DNA of 64,000 bases from Spiroplasma endosymbiont of Nebria brevicollis (GCF_964030895.1 NZ_OZ034986.1:434001-498000); one strand, 5' to 3'; positions 20,257 to 32,203 are shown, counted from the first letter of the stretch. The notes: generated from the sequence alone by a model not told the origin. Numbers and translations are program-made.

Positions 20257-20325
20257 TAACAATTAAAAATGAGAGTATTATCTCTCATTTATATTTTTAT
20301 TAAATCTATACCTATTTTTTATACG
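20257..20325 (-). repeat. Right terminal inverted repeat of prophage
   Basis: Complement of the left end: 20304-20325 outer block (19 of 22), TCTCTCATT at 20281-20289 and TAACAATTAAA at 20257-20267. This end also contains an extra GAGAGTATTATCTCTC palindrome at 20271-20286 that the left end lacks. Confidence 0.75.
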
Positions 20326-20475
20326 GCCACTTTAAATGAAGAAGTAAAAAACGTTGAAATTCATTATGAACCATTATTAATTCAGCATGGTTTAATTTGT
20401 AAAACAACACAAGGTCGTAAAATTACAAAGATAGGTAAAAACTATATTATCAATAATCAAAAAGTATTTAAATAA
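20326..20475 (+). pseudogene. ruvB: ruvB, 3' part remnant
   Basis: Reads ATLNEEVKNVEIHYEPLLIQ and HGLICKTTQGRKIT to TAA 20473-20475. This is the winged-helix C-terminus of RuvB (YEP.LIQ.GL...T.QGR). Together with SIETIS at 487-489 it restores the continuous RuvB order around the insertion point. No start codon of its own. Confidence 0.9.
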
Positions 20476-20609
20476 TTATTTTTGTTTTATTGATATATAA
20501 ACAATTGTGTTTTGCTCTTTTTATTGGTATTATTATATAGTGATTATTAATGTATAATGAAATTTTATCTTATACAAAAAAATAAATTAATTTAGGAGTG
20601 AAGGAACAT
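20476..20609 (+). promoter_or_regulatory. secDF upstream region
   Basis: Contains TGTATAAT at 20551-20558, a likely -10 box with no good -35, and the ribosome site TTTAGGAGTG at 20590. The stop of ruvB lies at its left end, so secDF now starts from this promoter. Confidence 0.4.
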
Positions 20610-23564
20610 ATGAACACTTCTTCTAAAGCAAGAAAAACTAAAAACCTTGCCTTTTTTCTAAGAATTTTCAGTTTACTAATTTTTGTTTCAGCAATTACCA
20701 TCTCAGTTATTTTCAGCACTACTTACATTGAAAATAATAGTAAATTAAGTATTGAATTTGCTGGTGGCTATGAAACGCAAGTTCAATATAATGGTAAAGG
20801 TACACAAAAAGATGTTGTTAATTTATTAAAAAATCGAGTTGATCCATTAGGAACAAGTAATGTTAACATTGAAAGCATTACTAATGGTAACGGTAAAAAT
20901 TATAAATTATCTTTAAGCAAAGATGCTGGTGTTTCGGTTGAAGCATTTGTTCATAATGCTGCACGTAGTGGTTATTTTTATCTTATGGACAAAGCAGGCA
21001 ATGATTTATTAGCAACAAAATACGATGATAAAGCTAAAACATGATCAGCTCGCGATAAAAGATTAAAATTAAGCGATGTTTTTAGTAAGATTATCGTTCA
21101 AAATAATCAAGCTTCACATCGTCCAGAGCTTCATTTTATTGTTAAAGATAAAGAAATTCTAACCGATTTAACAGCCCAAAAAGATTCAACTTTTTATATT
21201 TATTCAGATATTGGACAATTATTAGACTATGTTCGTAATAGTGTTGAAGGTATTAATTTACTTGCTAGATTTATAGATAGACTTGACCCAGTAAAAGATG
21301 TTAAAGAACGTACTGGTTTAATTTCTCTATTAGATTCTAATACACCCGGACTTGGTAATGGCGCTAGTGTTTTACAATTAGCAAAAAAAAATAGTCATTT
21401 ACTTGATATTAGTAAAAATGGCGGTTTTGGTATTGCTTGAAAATATGCTGATACCGTAGATAGTACTAATATTCTTTCAGTTGATACTAATGTTGATACT
21501 AATACATATGATCCACAAGATCGTTTTGATCCATCAGCTAGTGAAGCTAGTAAAAAAATATCACCTATGAATGCATGATTACCCTATATTTATAATTTAG
21601 TACGTCTAGATGATATTTCTAATATTTTAAACCAAGATGTTATTGATTATCGTTATACACCATATTGAGTAGGAGCAATTAAACCAAGTAGTGATTCCTT
21701 GATTGCTGCTGGTGATGAAGTTACTGGTCTTAACTTAGAAAGTGCTGAACAGTTTCAAAATGTTCTATCATCAGGATTATCAGAAAATAGTTTTACTTTA
21801 ATTGGTAATTCACCAGTTGCCCCTTCTTTAGGCGCTGATTCATTAGAAGTAATTATAATAGTTTTATTAGTAACTATTATTACTTTAATGGTGTTAATAA
21901 TTTTCTATTATCGTTTATTAGGGATTATAGTTTTAATAACGCTTGCTTCATTTTTATTATTCACTATTGTCAGTTTTACTTTTATTAGTGGTATTTTTGC
22001 TCCTGAAAGTTTATTGGCTTTAATTGTTGGATTTGCATTATTAGTTGATTCTGTTATTAATTTATTAGAACGTTTTAAAAAAGAACATGGTGAAGGTAAA
22101 ACTCTAACTACTGCCTTTAAAGCGGTAAATAAAAAAACATTATCATCATCATTAGATAATAGTATTATTATTCTAATTGTTAGTTTAGTTATTTTCTGAT
22201 TTGGAACAAGAGCCATTAAAGGTTTTGTTATTATGACTTCAATTGCCACTTTTGGAGTTATTGTCTTTGGTATATTATTATTACGATTACTTTTATGAGG
22301 AATGATAAGTAAAAATTGATTAGAAGATAAATCAAAAATCCTAGGAACAAATATTTATCGAAAAAATAATATTGTCTTAAATGCTAAGATTAGCGAAAAA
22401 GAAGTTACTAGTGATGATAAGGTAAAAAATGATACTAATAAAAAATCAAAAAATAAAGATTTTGCACCAATAAATTCAAAATTTAAAAAATTTATTAATA
22501 AATTTAAAATAACTAATTCTAGTATTTTTAGTAAATCAAGTAAATGAATCCTTTCTGGATCTGCTGTTCTTGTCATTGCTTCTGGTGTTACTTATAGTGT
22601 TATTGGTGCTAACTTTGCTTCTGGTTTTGATAGCAGAACTGATTTTATTGGTCTAGCTACTGTTAGTGGTTCTTCAACAAGTATTGATTATAGTGTTGTT
22701 AAGACTGCTGAAGATACTATTAATGAAATTAGACCAGAAATTAAAAAAAGTACGCAATTTGATAAATACTTTAAAAACATTAACTATACATTGTTAGCAG
22801 GTGGAATTAGATATAAATTTAACGTTAATATTGAAACAAATATAAATATTAATAGCCAACAAAAAGATGATTTTATTAAATTTTTAGGATCTATTACTTC
22901 TAATTCTAAATGAACTAGTAACTCATCAGTTAGTTGGTCTAAACCTGACCAAGTTGTATCCAAATCAGGTGCTGACTTATTAATCAATATGATTATTGCT
23001 ATTTCTTTATCATTTGTTATCATCCTGATTTATATTATTATTAGATTCCAATTAACGTATGTGCTACCATTAATTTTAGCTATTATCTTCGGTTTAATTA
23101 TGACACTTGCTATAATTAGTTTAGTTCATATTGCTATTTCAACAACAATTGTGGGAGTATTATTAGGAGTTATGATGTTAATAGTTATGAGCGTGATGGT
23201 TATCTTTGATAACATTCGTGAAATAAAACTTAATAATAATCAAACTAAAGTTTTAACAAAAGAAGAGATTATTGCTATTTCTAATGAAAGTGTGCAAAAA
23301 TCATTACCAAGAACATTAATAATTAATGGAATTATATTATTATCATCAGTAGTAATAATACTGATTATTCCTAGTTTCTGGATTATGGCACTATCAATGC
23401 TAGTAGGCTCACTAGTGAGTTTAATTGCTTCTTATTTTATTGCTCCATGAACGTGAAGTTATTTCGAACGATGAAGAGTATCTCGTTATAAAAAACGTTT
23501 GAATAAAATTAAAAAACATTTTGTTGGACCAGATGAATATGTTGTTGAAGGTATAAATGAATAG
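20610..23564 (+). CDS. secDF: SecDF protein-export membrane protein
   Basis: Fused SecD-SecF, 984 residues through many TGA-Trp codons. It uses ion flow to assist SecYEG-SecA in moving proteins across the membrane. Order: N-terminal membrane helix (LLIFVSAITISVIFS), large extracellular P1 region starting at the SIEFAGGYETQ block (the D1-like motif), SecD membrane bundle from about residue 415 (LEVIIIVLLVTIITLMVLI, with VGFALLVDSVINLLERF), a second membrane helix around 650, then the SecF periplasm-like part and membrane bundle from about 790. ATG 20610 follows GAAGGA; a GTG at 20598 is the alternative start. It precedes apt and rel as in other spiroplasmas. Confidence 0.9.
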
Positions 23565-23573
23565 GTGAAATAA

Positions 23574-24095
23574 ATGACAAAAGACCAATTGCAAAATATT
23601 ATTGTAAATATTCCTGACTTTCCTATTAAGGGCATTCAGTTTAAAGATATTAATCCGATATTAACTAATCCAGCAGCATTTCAAAGCACAATTGATATTT
23701 TTGCCAAGTTCATTAGTGAACAAAAAGCAACTGCTATTGTTGCTCCCGAGGCTAGAGGTTTTATTTTTGGTGCTGGCGTTGCCTATAAATTAGGCATCAA
23801 ATTGGTATTGGCACGAAAAAAAGGAAAACTACCTAGTAAAACTTATGAAGTAGAGTATGATTTAGAATATGGTAGTACAATATTACAGATTCATCAAGAT
23901 GCACTTACTAAAGATGATAGAGTAGTAGTTATTGATGACCTGATTGCTACTGCAGGGACCATTAACGCTTGTATTGAATTAACTAAAAAAACGCAAGCCC
24001 AAGTAGTAGGAATTGCTAGTTTAATTTCATTATCAGAGTTTGAAAATAAACATCATTTCAATAATGTTCCACTATTAGAAATACTTAAATTTTAA
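23574..24095 (+). CDS. apt: Adenine phosphoribosyltransferase
   Basis: A 173-residue enzyme that turns adenine and PRPP into AMP (purine salvage, essential in organisms lacking purine synthesis). Family motifs: FPIKGIQFKDI near the N-terminus, APEARGFIFG (base binding), and the PRPP motif VVVIDDLIATAGT at about residues 120-132. Normal length. Starts 9 bases after secDF with AGGTGA. Confidence 0.95.
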   Translation: MTKDQLQNIIVNIPDFPIKGIQFKDINPILTNPAAFQSTIDIFAKFISEQKATAIVAPEARGFIFGAGVAYKLGIKLVLARKKGKLPSKTYEVEYDLEYGSTILQIHQDALTKDDRVVVIDDLIATAGTINACIELTKKTQAQVVGIASLISLSEFENKHHFNNVPLLEILKF

Positions 24096-24105
24096 GAGGA
24101 AATTA

Positions 24106-26361
24106 ATGGATAATTTGACTTGTAAAGACTTTAATCAACTGTTAGTGGAAGCTAAAACATTTATTAAAGATGAAAAACAAATTGAAAAAATTACTGTTGC
24201 TTATGAATATGCACTTAAAAAACATAAGGGACAATTTCGTAAAAACGGTGACCCCTATGTTTATCATGTATTATCAACAGCATATAATTTAGTTCTTTGA
24301 CATTTAGATATTGCTTCAATCGAAGCTGGATTTTTACATGATATTTTAGAAGATACACCAACGACATTTGAAGAGTTAGCAATTGATTTTGGACTAGAAG
24401 TTGCTGATTTAGTATTAGCAGTAACAAAAGTTAGCCATTTTGCTAAAGAAAAACGAAAAGAAATTAAAGCTAATTATTTACGTAAATTATATTTAAGTTT
24501 AGCTCATGACATTCGTGTTATTATTATTAAAATGGCAGATAGATTGCATAATATCAGAACAATTAATTTTTTAAGTAAAGAAAAACAACAAATCATTGCT
24601 AAAGAAACACTAGAAGTTTATGCTTCTATTGCCCATCGTTTAGGAATGCGTCAATTACAATCAGAATTAGAAGACCGTTCATTTGCTGTTCTTAATCCTA
24701 AAGAATACACAAAAATTGATAATTTAATTAATATTGATCGTGAAAAACGTGAAAATTTAGTCAATGCTATCATTCAAGAATTAAGTAAAACTTTATCACA
24801 GCATAAAAAATTAATTTTTAAAATTTATGGTCGTAGTAAAAACTTATATTCTATTTACCGTAAAATGTATTATTTTGGAAAAGATTTTGATGATATTCAT
24901 GATATTTTAGCAATTAGAGTTATTACTAATACGCTTGATAGTTGTTATGCAATTTTAGGTTATATTCATCAAAGTTTTACTCCTGTCCCAGGAAGATTTA
25001 AAGACTATATTGCTACTCCCAAAAATAATATGTATCAATCTTTGCATACTTCAGTTGTCTTTGATAATGAAATTTATGAACTACAAATTCGAACTGATGA
25101 AATGGAAGATTTTGCCGAAGCAGGGGCAGCTTCTCATTGACGATATAAAGATGGTGAAGCAAAAAACCCCAAAAAACGTCAAGCTGAAATTGATGAAAAA
25201 CTAAATATTTTCCAAGAAATTTTAAACTTAAATGCTATGAATCAGTTTGTTGATGATAATGTCGTTGAAGAAGATAATGCAAAATATAGTAATTTAGAAA
25301 AAGAAATTAAACAAGACATTTTTAGCGATTTAATTTATGTTTTAACACCTAATGGTAATGTTATAACATTACCATTAGGCGCTACTATTTTAGATTTTGC
25401 CTACAAAGTTCATACTGAAATTGGTGATACAACAGTAGGAGCGCGAATTAATGGTACTTATTCATCAATTAATACTGTTTTAAAATCTGGTGATATTGTT
25501 GAAATCAAAACTTCAAAAACTGCCCACCCTAATCGTGACTGATTAAGTATTGTTAAAACTAATTTTGCCCAACATAAAATCAAAAAATATTTGAATAAAC
25601 AAGAAGAATTGTTAAATCAAGAAATCAAACTTAAAGATTTAGAAAATAAAGAAAAAATTAAAAAAGCAAAAGAGAAGATGGAAAACTATATTATTGAAAA
25701 CCATGTTCGATGAAAAATTGCCAAACGTAGTATTATCATGTCACGAATTAGATCGTTAAAATATAAAACATATGAAGATTTTTGCTTAGATGTTGCTAAT
25801 GGTGCTTATACCACTGAGCAAGCAGTTACTAATATTTTATATACTGATTCATTAACTTTTCAAGAACTAAAAATTAAAAAATATTCAGAAATGAATTTAA
25901 ACAGTAATAATGATATTTTAATTGAAAATGCTCCTAACATTAAAACATCGTTAGCCCACTGTTGTTTACCAATTCCTGATGAACCAATTGCTGGTTATAT
26001 TACTAAAGGACAAGGAATTAAAGTACATCGTGTTATTTGTCCTAATGTTAGTTTACCTGAACGAAAAGAACGTGTCATTGAAACAATTTGAAATTTACTA
26101 GTAACTAATAATAGAACTTATAACTCAAGTATTCTAATTCAATACTTAGATCGCCCAGCATTAATGACTGATATTTTAAATATTTTAGGTTACTTAAAAG
26201 CTCAAATTCAAAGTATTGAAGCTAATAATAAATTAATAATTAATCGTACAGGAACATTAAAAATTTTAATTAAAGTTTCTAATATTGAACGATTACAACA
26301 AATCATTTCATCAATTAAAAAGATTCCTGATATTATTACAATAAATAGAATAATTATGTAA
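24106..26361 (+). CDS. rel: Bifunctional RelA/SpoT-family (p)ppGpp synthetase-hydrolase
   Basis: A 751-residue Rel. HD hydrolase domain: PYVYHVLSTAYNL, FLHDILEDTPTTFEEL (HDxxED intact), MADRLHNIRTI. Synthetase: GRSKNLYSIYRKM, FDDIHDILAIRVI, RFKDYIATPKNNMYQSLHTS, ELQIRTDEM. Then TGS (IYVLTPNGNVITLPLGAT) and a C-terminal zinc/ACT part (HCCLPIPDEPIAGYIT). All key residues look kept, so both making and removing the stringent-response alarmone is expected. Follows apt by 10 bases with AGAGGAA. Confidence 0.9.
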
Positions 26362-26384
26362 TATTTTAGTATAATATTTTTACG

Positions 26385-26602
26385 CGTTTAAAAAAGTGTA
26401 TTAACAAAACTTTCAGAGACAGTATGGTTGGTGAAAATACTGGTTTATTAATACTAAAGACAATTAAACTGCTTGTTAATATTATTAACAAACAACTAAA
26501 GATTTAAGATAATTGAGAGTATTTTTTGTTTCTACAAAAAGTAAATTAGGATGGCACCGCGTTCACAAAACGTTCCTATAATTTTAGGAATTTTTTATTT
26601 TT
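26385..26602 (+). ncRNA. T-box leader upstream of hisS-aspS
   Basis: Leader RNA that senses uncharged tRNA. The T-box sequence AGGATGGCACCGCG is at 26548-26561, followed by the terminator hairpin TTCCTATAATTTTAGGAATTTTTT (26573-26597) that competes with the antiterminator. Upstream, AGAGACAGTATGGTTGGTGAAAATACTG forms the stem I apical part with K-turn-like AGAGA. The candidate specifier is GAC (Asp) in AAAGACAATT near 26457-26466, but this assignment is only by position. It controls hisS and, through the operon, aspS. Confidence 0.85.
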
Positions 26603-26642
26603 AAAATTGATTTAGTTAAATAATAAAAGGGAGAGGAAAACA

Positions 26643-27911
26643 ATGACAATCCAAAAACCACGTGGTACACGTGATCTTTATGAACAAGACATAATTGTAT
26701 ACCGTAACATTATTAATATTTTACAAACTTGTGCTGCTAAGTATAATTATCAAGAATTCATTACCCCCACTTTTGAAGATGCTCAGTTATTTTTACGAGC
26801 AGTCGGTGTTACAACCGATATTATCCAAAAAGAAATTTATCAATTTAATGATAAAGGTGATAGAACTTTAGCATTACGTCCAGAAGGAACTGCTGGTTTG
26901 GTACGTGCGGTAATTGAAAATAAACTATACAAACCCAAACAAACTTTAAAATATTTTTATTATGGTTCTATGTTTCGTTATGAACGACCACAAAAAGGAC
27001 GGCAACGTGAATTCAACCAATTTGGAATTGAAACTATAGGTACTAATCACCCCCTAAGTGATGTTGAAGTAATAATGATGGCTATTAATATGATGGAAGA
27101 TTTAGAAATTTCTAATTTAAGTCTAAACATTAATTATTTTGGTTCTGATGAAACTAAAAATAAATATCAAGTTATTTTAAAAGAACACTTAATAAGTAAA
27201 AAATCCCAATTTTGTGAAAACTGTCAAATGCGAACTCTTACAAATCCAATTCGGGTTCTTGACTGCAAAACTTGTCATAAATTATCATTAGATATTCCTA
27301 AAATTACTGAAATTTTATCACCAATTGAACAAGTAAATTTTGCCCTAATTACTGAAACTTTAACAAAACATAATATTAGTTTTAAAATTGATGAATATTT
27401 AGTCCGTGGATTAGATTATTATACTGGTATTATTTTTGAAATTACAAGTTCTAACCCTCGAATTGGTGAAACTCAAAATGCATTAATTGGTGGTGGTCGT
27501 TATGATAATTTATTACAACAACTAGGATCACCATTAGCAATTCCAGCTATTGGATTTGCCATAGGTATTGAACGATTGATGTTATTGCTATCTAATAATA
27601 AACAAGTAAATCGCAAACCAATTATGCAATTACAAATTATTGCTTTAAGTGATAATGCTTTAAATATGATGTCATGATTGTTACAACAATTACGTAATAA
27701 AAATTATCAAGTTGATGGTGAATATCATCGCTTTCAAGATAAACATAAATCACAAATTATTGACCGGACAAAAGCATATAACTTATTATTTTTAAAAGAT
27801 GAAACCGCTGCCACAATCTATTCATATGATAAAAAAGTTATGATTCCTATTCAATTCAAAGGTAATAATGACTTATTACAACAAATAATAAACCGATTAA
27901 AGGAGCAATAA
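26643..27911 (+). CDS. hisS: Histidyl-tRNA synthetase
   Basis: A 422-residue class II synthetase, full length after reading TGA 27675-27677 as Trp. Motifs: RGTRDLY at the N-terminus, TLALRPEGTAGLVRAV, GSMFRYERPQKGRQREFNQF (motif 2), the HisA-type LVRGLDYYTG, and AIGGGRYDN-like LIGGGRYDNLLQ; motif 3 AIGFAIGIERLM. Zinc-ribbon-like CENCQ...CKTC insertion is normal for bacterial HisRS. Preceded by the T-box and AGGGAGAGG. Confidence 0.95.
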
Positions 27912-27915
27912 AGTC

Positions 27916-29655
27916 ATGGATAAAACTTTTAGAACCCACACTTGCGGTAATTTATCTATTAAAGACATTAATAAAATAGTTACCATTAGTGGTTGAGCAC
28001 AATCGATTCGTATTAATAAATTTGGAATTTTTCTTGATTTACGTGATATGTATGGTCTAACACAAGTCATCGTTAAAAACGATAATCTTTGTTATGAAAC
28101 TACTAAAACTTTAAAAACAGAATCAGTAGTAAAAATTATTGGGACAGTAGTAAGTAGAAACAATAAAAATGCTAGTTCACCTAATGATATGATTGAAGTA
28201 GTAGCAACTGAAGTTGTTAACTTAAGTATGGCTAAAGATTTACCATTCGATATTAAAAATGACAAAATTATGGCACGTGAAGAATTACGTTTACAATATC
28301 GTTATTTAGATTTACGACGTCCACTAATGAATGCTAAGATAAAATTTAAACACCAAATTATTAATTGTTTACGTACTTTTTTAAACAATGATGATTTCTT
28401 AGAAATTGATACACCATGTTTAACTAAATCTACACCGGAAGGTGCTCGTGACTTTTTAGTACCTTCACGAATTCAAAAACAGCATTTTTATGCTTTGCCC
28501 CAATCACCACAAATTTATAAGCAATTGTTAATGATTGCTGGATTTGATAAATATTTTCAAGTTGCTAAATGTTTTCGTGATGAAGATTTTCGTGCTGATC
28601 GCCAACCTGAATTTCAACAGTTAGATATTGAAATGGCATTTATTACAAATAAAGAAGTAATGCTAACGATAGAAAAAATGATAACTAATCTTTTTACAAC
28701 TTTAAAATTAGGAGACATTCCTAATAATTTTATTAAAATTAGCTATAACCAAGTTATGGATAAATATGGAAGTGATAAACCAGATTTACGTTGCACGTGT
28801 CAACTATTAAATTTAAACTTAACAAATAGTATTAACCAAAAAAAATTTAAAGGGTTTTTAGTAAAAGATAAATTTAATGAAGTAACAATTAAAAAATTAA
28901 CGGAAATCAGCATTCAACATGGTGGGAAAACTTTAATAATTTATGATTTAACAAAACAAAAAGTATTTCACAATAATAGTAATATTGTTTTTAACAATGA
29001 AGATTTAGAAACATTAAGTAAGATTAAAAGTAATGATTTTAATACATTAATTTTTGTCTATGAACCAACAGGCATCGCCAATAAAATTATGGGTGCCATT
29101 AGAACACATTATATTAATGATGAATTAAAACAAAAACATCACCAAGACTTTTTAACTAATATTAATAATTATGAGTTTGTCTGAGTTGTTGATTGACCAA
29201 TGTTTGAAGAAGAAAATGGACAATGACATGCTTGTCATCATCCGTTTACTAGTCCACAAAATCCCAATGATTTAAAGAATATTAAAGACAATGACTTATC
29301 ACAATTAAAAGCTGATGCTTATGATTTAGTATTAAATGGTTTTGAGATTGCTGGTGGCAGCATCAGAATTCATGATTATGAATTGCAAAAACAAATTTTT
29401 GTTTTATTAAAATTAACCAAAGAACAAATTGATAGTAAGTTTGGTTTTTTCTTATCAGCTTTTAATTATGGAACACCACCACATGGAGGAATTGCCTTTG
29501 GAATTGATAGATTGGTAATGCTTTTAACTAATAGTCAATCAATTCGTGATACAATTGTCTTTCCTAAGAATAATCGCGGTATTTGTTTATTAATGAATAG
29601 TCCTAGTTTGGTTGATAGTGACCAGCTAGTCGAGTTAGGATTAAGTTTGAAATAA
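27916..29655 (+). CDS. aspS: Aspartyl-tRNA synthetase
   Basis: A 579-residue bacterial-type AspRS. N-terminal anticodon OB-fold ([19 protein letters not shown]), class II motif 1 ([20 protein letters not shown]), motif 2 ([15 protein letters not shown]), a GAD insertion domain, then [11 protein letters not shown] and motif 3 ([12 protein letters not shown]). ATG 27916 is 4 bases after hisS with AAGGAGC. Co-transcribed with hisS from the T-box. Confidence 0.95.
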
Positions 29656-29730
29656 TAATAATTTTAATCGTTAAGCATGAGAATGTCAAACAAATAAGAA
29701 AAAGAAACTAATACCATTTTAATATGTAAA

Positions 29731-29762
29731 AAGCTATTTAGAGTAAGCCTAAATAGCTTTAT
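29731..29762. terminator. Bidirectional terminator aspS / 29749 gene
   Basis: AAAAAGCTATTTA-GAGTAAGCC-TAAATAGCTTT hairpin between convergent genes; it contains the stop of the leftward gene. Confidence 0.7.
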
Positions 29763-30729
29763 TAATTCTGTTACTTTTTTTGTAATCAGCAAATATTTGT
29801 TGGTATAATGGGTCAATTAAAACGGTATTTAAAACCAATTGTTCATAGATTTCATAATGATGATTTCTTTGAACATAATAGGTTTCATAAGCAAATAAAT
29901 GCATAATCATATTGCCATTAATTGGATTAGTTTCTTCAGCATTTTTTCATAATGCATCTTTTAATTTAACACCATGTTTTTTTAAAAGCATATTCATTGA
30001 ATATTTAATACGATGAGGTTTATTAAAGATTAATCTTTCAATCTTATTACTAATATTAAGCGCATCAGAGAAAATATCATCTAAACTATAAATAAAATTA
30101 CGAAGATGAATTGGTTCAATATCATCAAAGAATGATTCGTTATCATTTAAAATTTTCTTAATTAATAACATTTTCACATGGCTATCATTACGCTCAATAT
30201 AAATTGGAGTTTTAATAACGTCGGTAAATGTTCTGACAATGGGAAGTAATTCTTGTTTAAATTTATAGCCAAGGTGATAATGAACAACAAAGAATAAAAG
30301 TAAGAAGTTTTCTGAAATAGTATTTAAATCAATATAGTTTAATGATGATTTATGTTTAATGAAACTTTTAATAAAAGTTTCATTAAATTGAGTAATTGTA
30401 TTAATAACTTCTTGAGAAGAGGTTGTTAAACAAATGTTATTAAAATCAGCAAGTGTAGTTTTTTCGTTGTAAATAATATTAGCATTATTAAATTCTTGTA
30501 ATGCTTTTTTGTAGTAAGGAGTGGTAAAAGTTTTTTCTAATTCTTTTTGTAAATTAATTATTTTATTTTCATCTTGATGTATTACAGAATCTTGATAATT
30601 TAAAAATAAAATGATTCAATTGATACACATTTTTTTTTGTTCAACAGTTAAATTTTTGTCAACGAAACATCGGAATAGAGCACCACCGGTTTCAATAATG
30701 CACTCATCAGCAGTTTTGTTAATTAACAT
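29749..30729 (-). CDS. Spiroplasma hypothetical protein
   Basis: A 326-residue soluble, helix-rich protein with no membrane segment or signal peptide. Start MLINKTADECIIETGG at 30729. It has hydrophobic SENFLLLFFVVHYHLGYKF around 160-178 and SFFDDIEPIHLRNFIYSLDDI near 215. I recognise no domain. Complete, with normal codon use and one TGA-Trp near 265. Separated from ribosomal genes by a long gap. Confidence 0.75.
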
Positions 30730-31773
30730 TATTTTGGCACCTATCTTTCTAAATATTTATTTTTGGTTTTTTCATTGCATAGTCAGTAGTAGTTAATCTT
30801 ATAAAATAAAAATTTAAAGTGTACTAAGGTTAAACAAATAAAATATTTTTCTTATTATATTATAAATGACTTTTTGTATTTATAATATAAAATCGTTTTT
30901 TAAATAAATTTTTTTAAGAGTAAAATTAAAAATTCATTATGTTAGTTGTTAAAAATAATTTTTAACAACAGGTTAAATGATTTTTATTTTTTAAAGTAAT
31001 TATAATGTTCATTTAGTAGCTTAGATTATCATCAATAACTATTTTATTTTGCTTACACTTTCTTTTTGAATAATATAAGCAACCAATATTTTAAAGAAAT
31101 AGTTGTGGTAATAGTAACTTTTATAAACTTGTCTAATTATTTTTCTTAGTTTTTAAATACTAACTCTTAAGATTAAAAGTTAGTTCAATATTTTGCTTTA
31201 ATTTTAGCAAAAAAGTAGTGATGGACTAGTTTTTCCATCATGCTATTATATAGAGTGAATTTAAGTTAATTTTTATTGATTAATTAAATTTTAATGTCAA
31301 TTATTAAAATAACTAACACTTTATAATATATAACTACTTTTGTTATAAAATGTAAATATTTTGCGAACAAGATATGATAAAAATAAATCTTGTTACATTT
31401 ATTCTAACACATAATATTTGAAAGTATGGTTTTTTGAAATTATTATTAGATTAATGTAATATGATATTTAGATTTTATTCATGGCTAGTTTTTAAATAGA
31501 AAATTGCTAGTAAACGTAACTAACTTATGCCTCATTAATAAAAAAATGTTGCTAGTAACAACGTTTAAACTTTATTTGGTTTTGTTCTTGTTATCTTTGC
31601 AACTTTAATTCTTTGTCTAATAACTTTATCAAGAATTTCATATTGTTTTATGATACCTCCTAAGGTATTATTTTAACCTTAGGTTGAGACATAATCAAAA
31701 GATAACTAGTAAGACATTATCATAAGTTAACGATACACACCAAAAAAATACTCTATCTGTCAAGTAAAAAAAC
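30730..31773. other. Long gap without a clear gene
   Basis: About 1 kb of AT-rich sequence. On the leftward strand 31659-31570 encodes IKQYEILDKVIRQRIKVAKI after GGAGG, probably a scrap of a lost gene. A hairpin CCTAAGGTATTATTTTAACCTTAGG lies near 31659-31684. Nothing else is supportable. Confidence 0.5.
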
Positions 31774-31801
31774 TTGACATAGTCAATATTTATGTTATTA
31801 T
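31774..31801 (+). promoter_or_regulatory. Promoter of the rpsP operon
   Basis: TTGACA at 31774-31779 and TATTAT at 31796-31801, 16-base spacing. A strong ribosome site GAAGGAGGT precedes rpsP. Confidence 0.65.
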
Positions 31802-31846
31802 TATGAAGGTTTACTTACCACAAACTTTGTAGAAGGAGGTAATTTA

Positions 31847-32203
31847 ATGGTTAAATTACGATTAATACCAACAGGAAAATCAGCACAACCAAGTTATAGA
31901 ATTGTTGCTATCGACGCAAGATCTAAACTTAATGGTCGTTATATTGATATCTTAGGTACTTACAATCCAAGTAAGACAGATGCAAAAGCAACAATCAACG
32001 AAGAAAAAGCAATCTACTTCTTATCAACTGGTGCTCAACCAACTGATACTGTTCGTAGTCTTTTATCAACACTAGGTATCATGACTAAGTTTCATAAATT
32101 AAAACAAACTAAAAAGGCTACTACAGTTAAAAAAACAACACCTAAAACGTCAGTAGTTAAAAACAAAACATTGAAAACAGTAAAAGAAGCACCTGCTGCT
32201 TAA
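31847..32203 (+). CDS. rpsP: 30S ribosomal protein bS16
   Basis: A 118-residue bS16: MVKLRLIPTGKSAQPSYRIV, RYIDILGTYNPSK, and GAQPTDTVRSLL are typical. The core is about 80 residues; the rest is a Lys/Thr-rich, Ala-ending tail common in Mollicutes. First gene of the operon rpsP-khpA-rimM-trmD-rplS. Confidence 0.95.
   Translation: MVKLRLIPTGKSAQPSYRIVAIDARSKLNGRYIDILGTYNPSKTDAKATINEEKAIYFLSTGAQPTDTVRSLLSTLGIMTKFHKLKQTKKATTVKKTTPKTSVVKNKTLKTVKEAPAA

Larger units (their letters stand above)
504..20325. mobile_element. Tailed-phage-like prophage with terminal inverted repeats, inserted in ruvB
   Basis: About 19.8 kb of phage genes lie exactly between the two halves of ruvB. Outer ends match as inverted repeats (504-525 against the complement of 20304-20325, 19 of 22). 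A 10-nt host sequence next to the ends looks like a decayed target duplication (490-499 against 20327-20336, 8 of 10). Contents: a leftward DDE transposase at the left end, a rightward structural operon (1946-15088) and a leftward early operon (15532-19834). No tyrosine or serine integrase and no tail-tube or tape-measure gene is visible. Size and gene set fit a short-tailed dsDNA phage such as the SpV3 type, but that link is inference. Confidence 0.85.

Noticed and set aside
22355..23023. Leftward frames within secDF
   Set aside because: Shadows of secDF; hydrophobic only because the sense strand codes for membrane helices.
30730..31773. Possible gene or IS in the gap before rpsP
   Set aside because: Only a 28-codon scrap with a ribosome site; no transposase motif or inverted ends seen.
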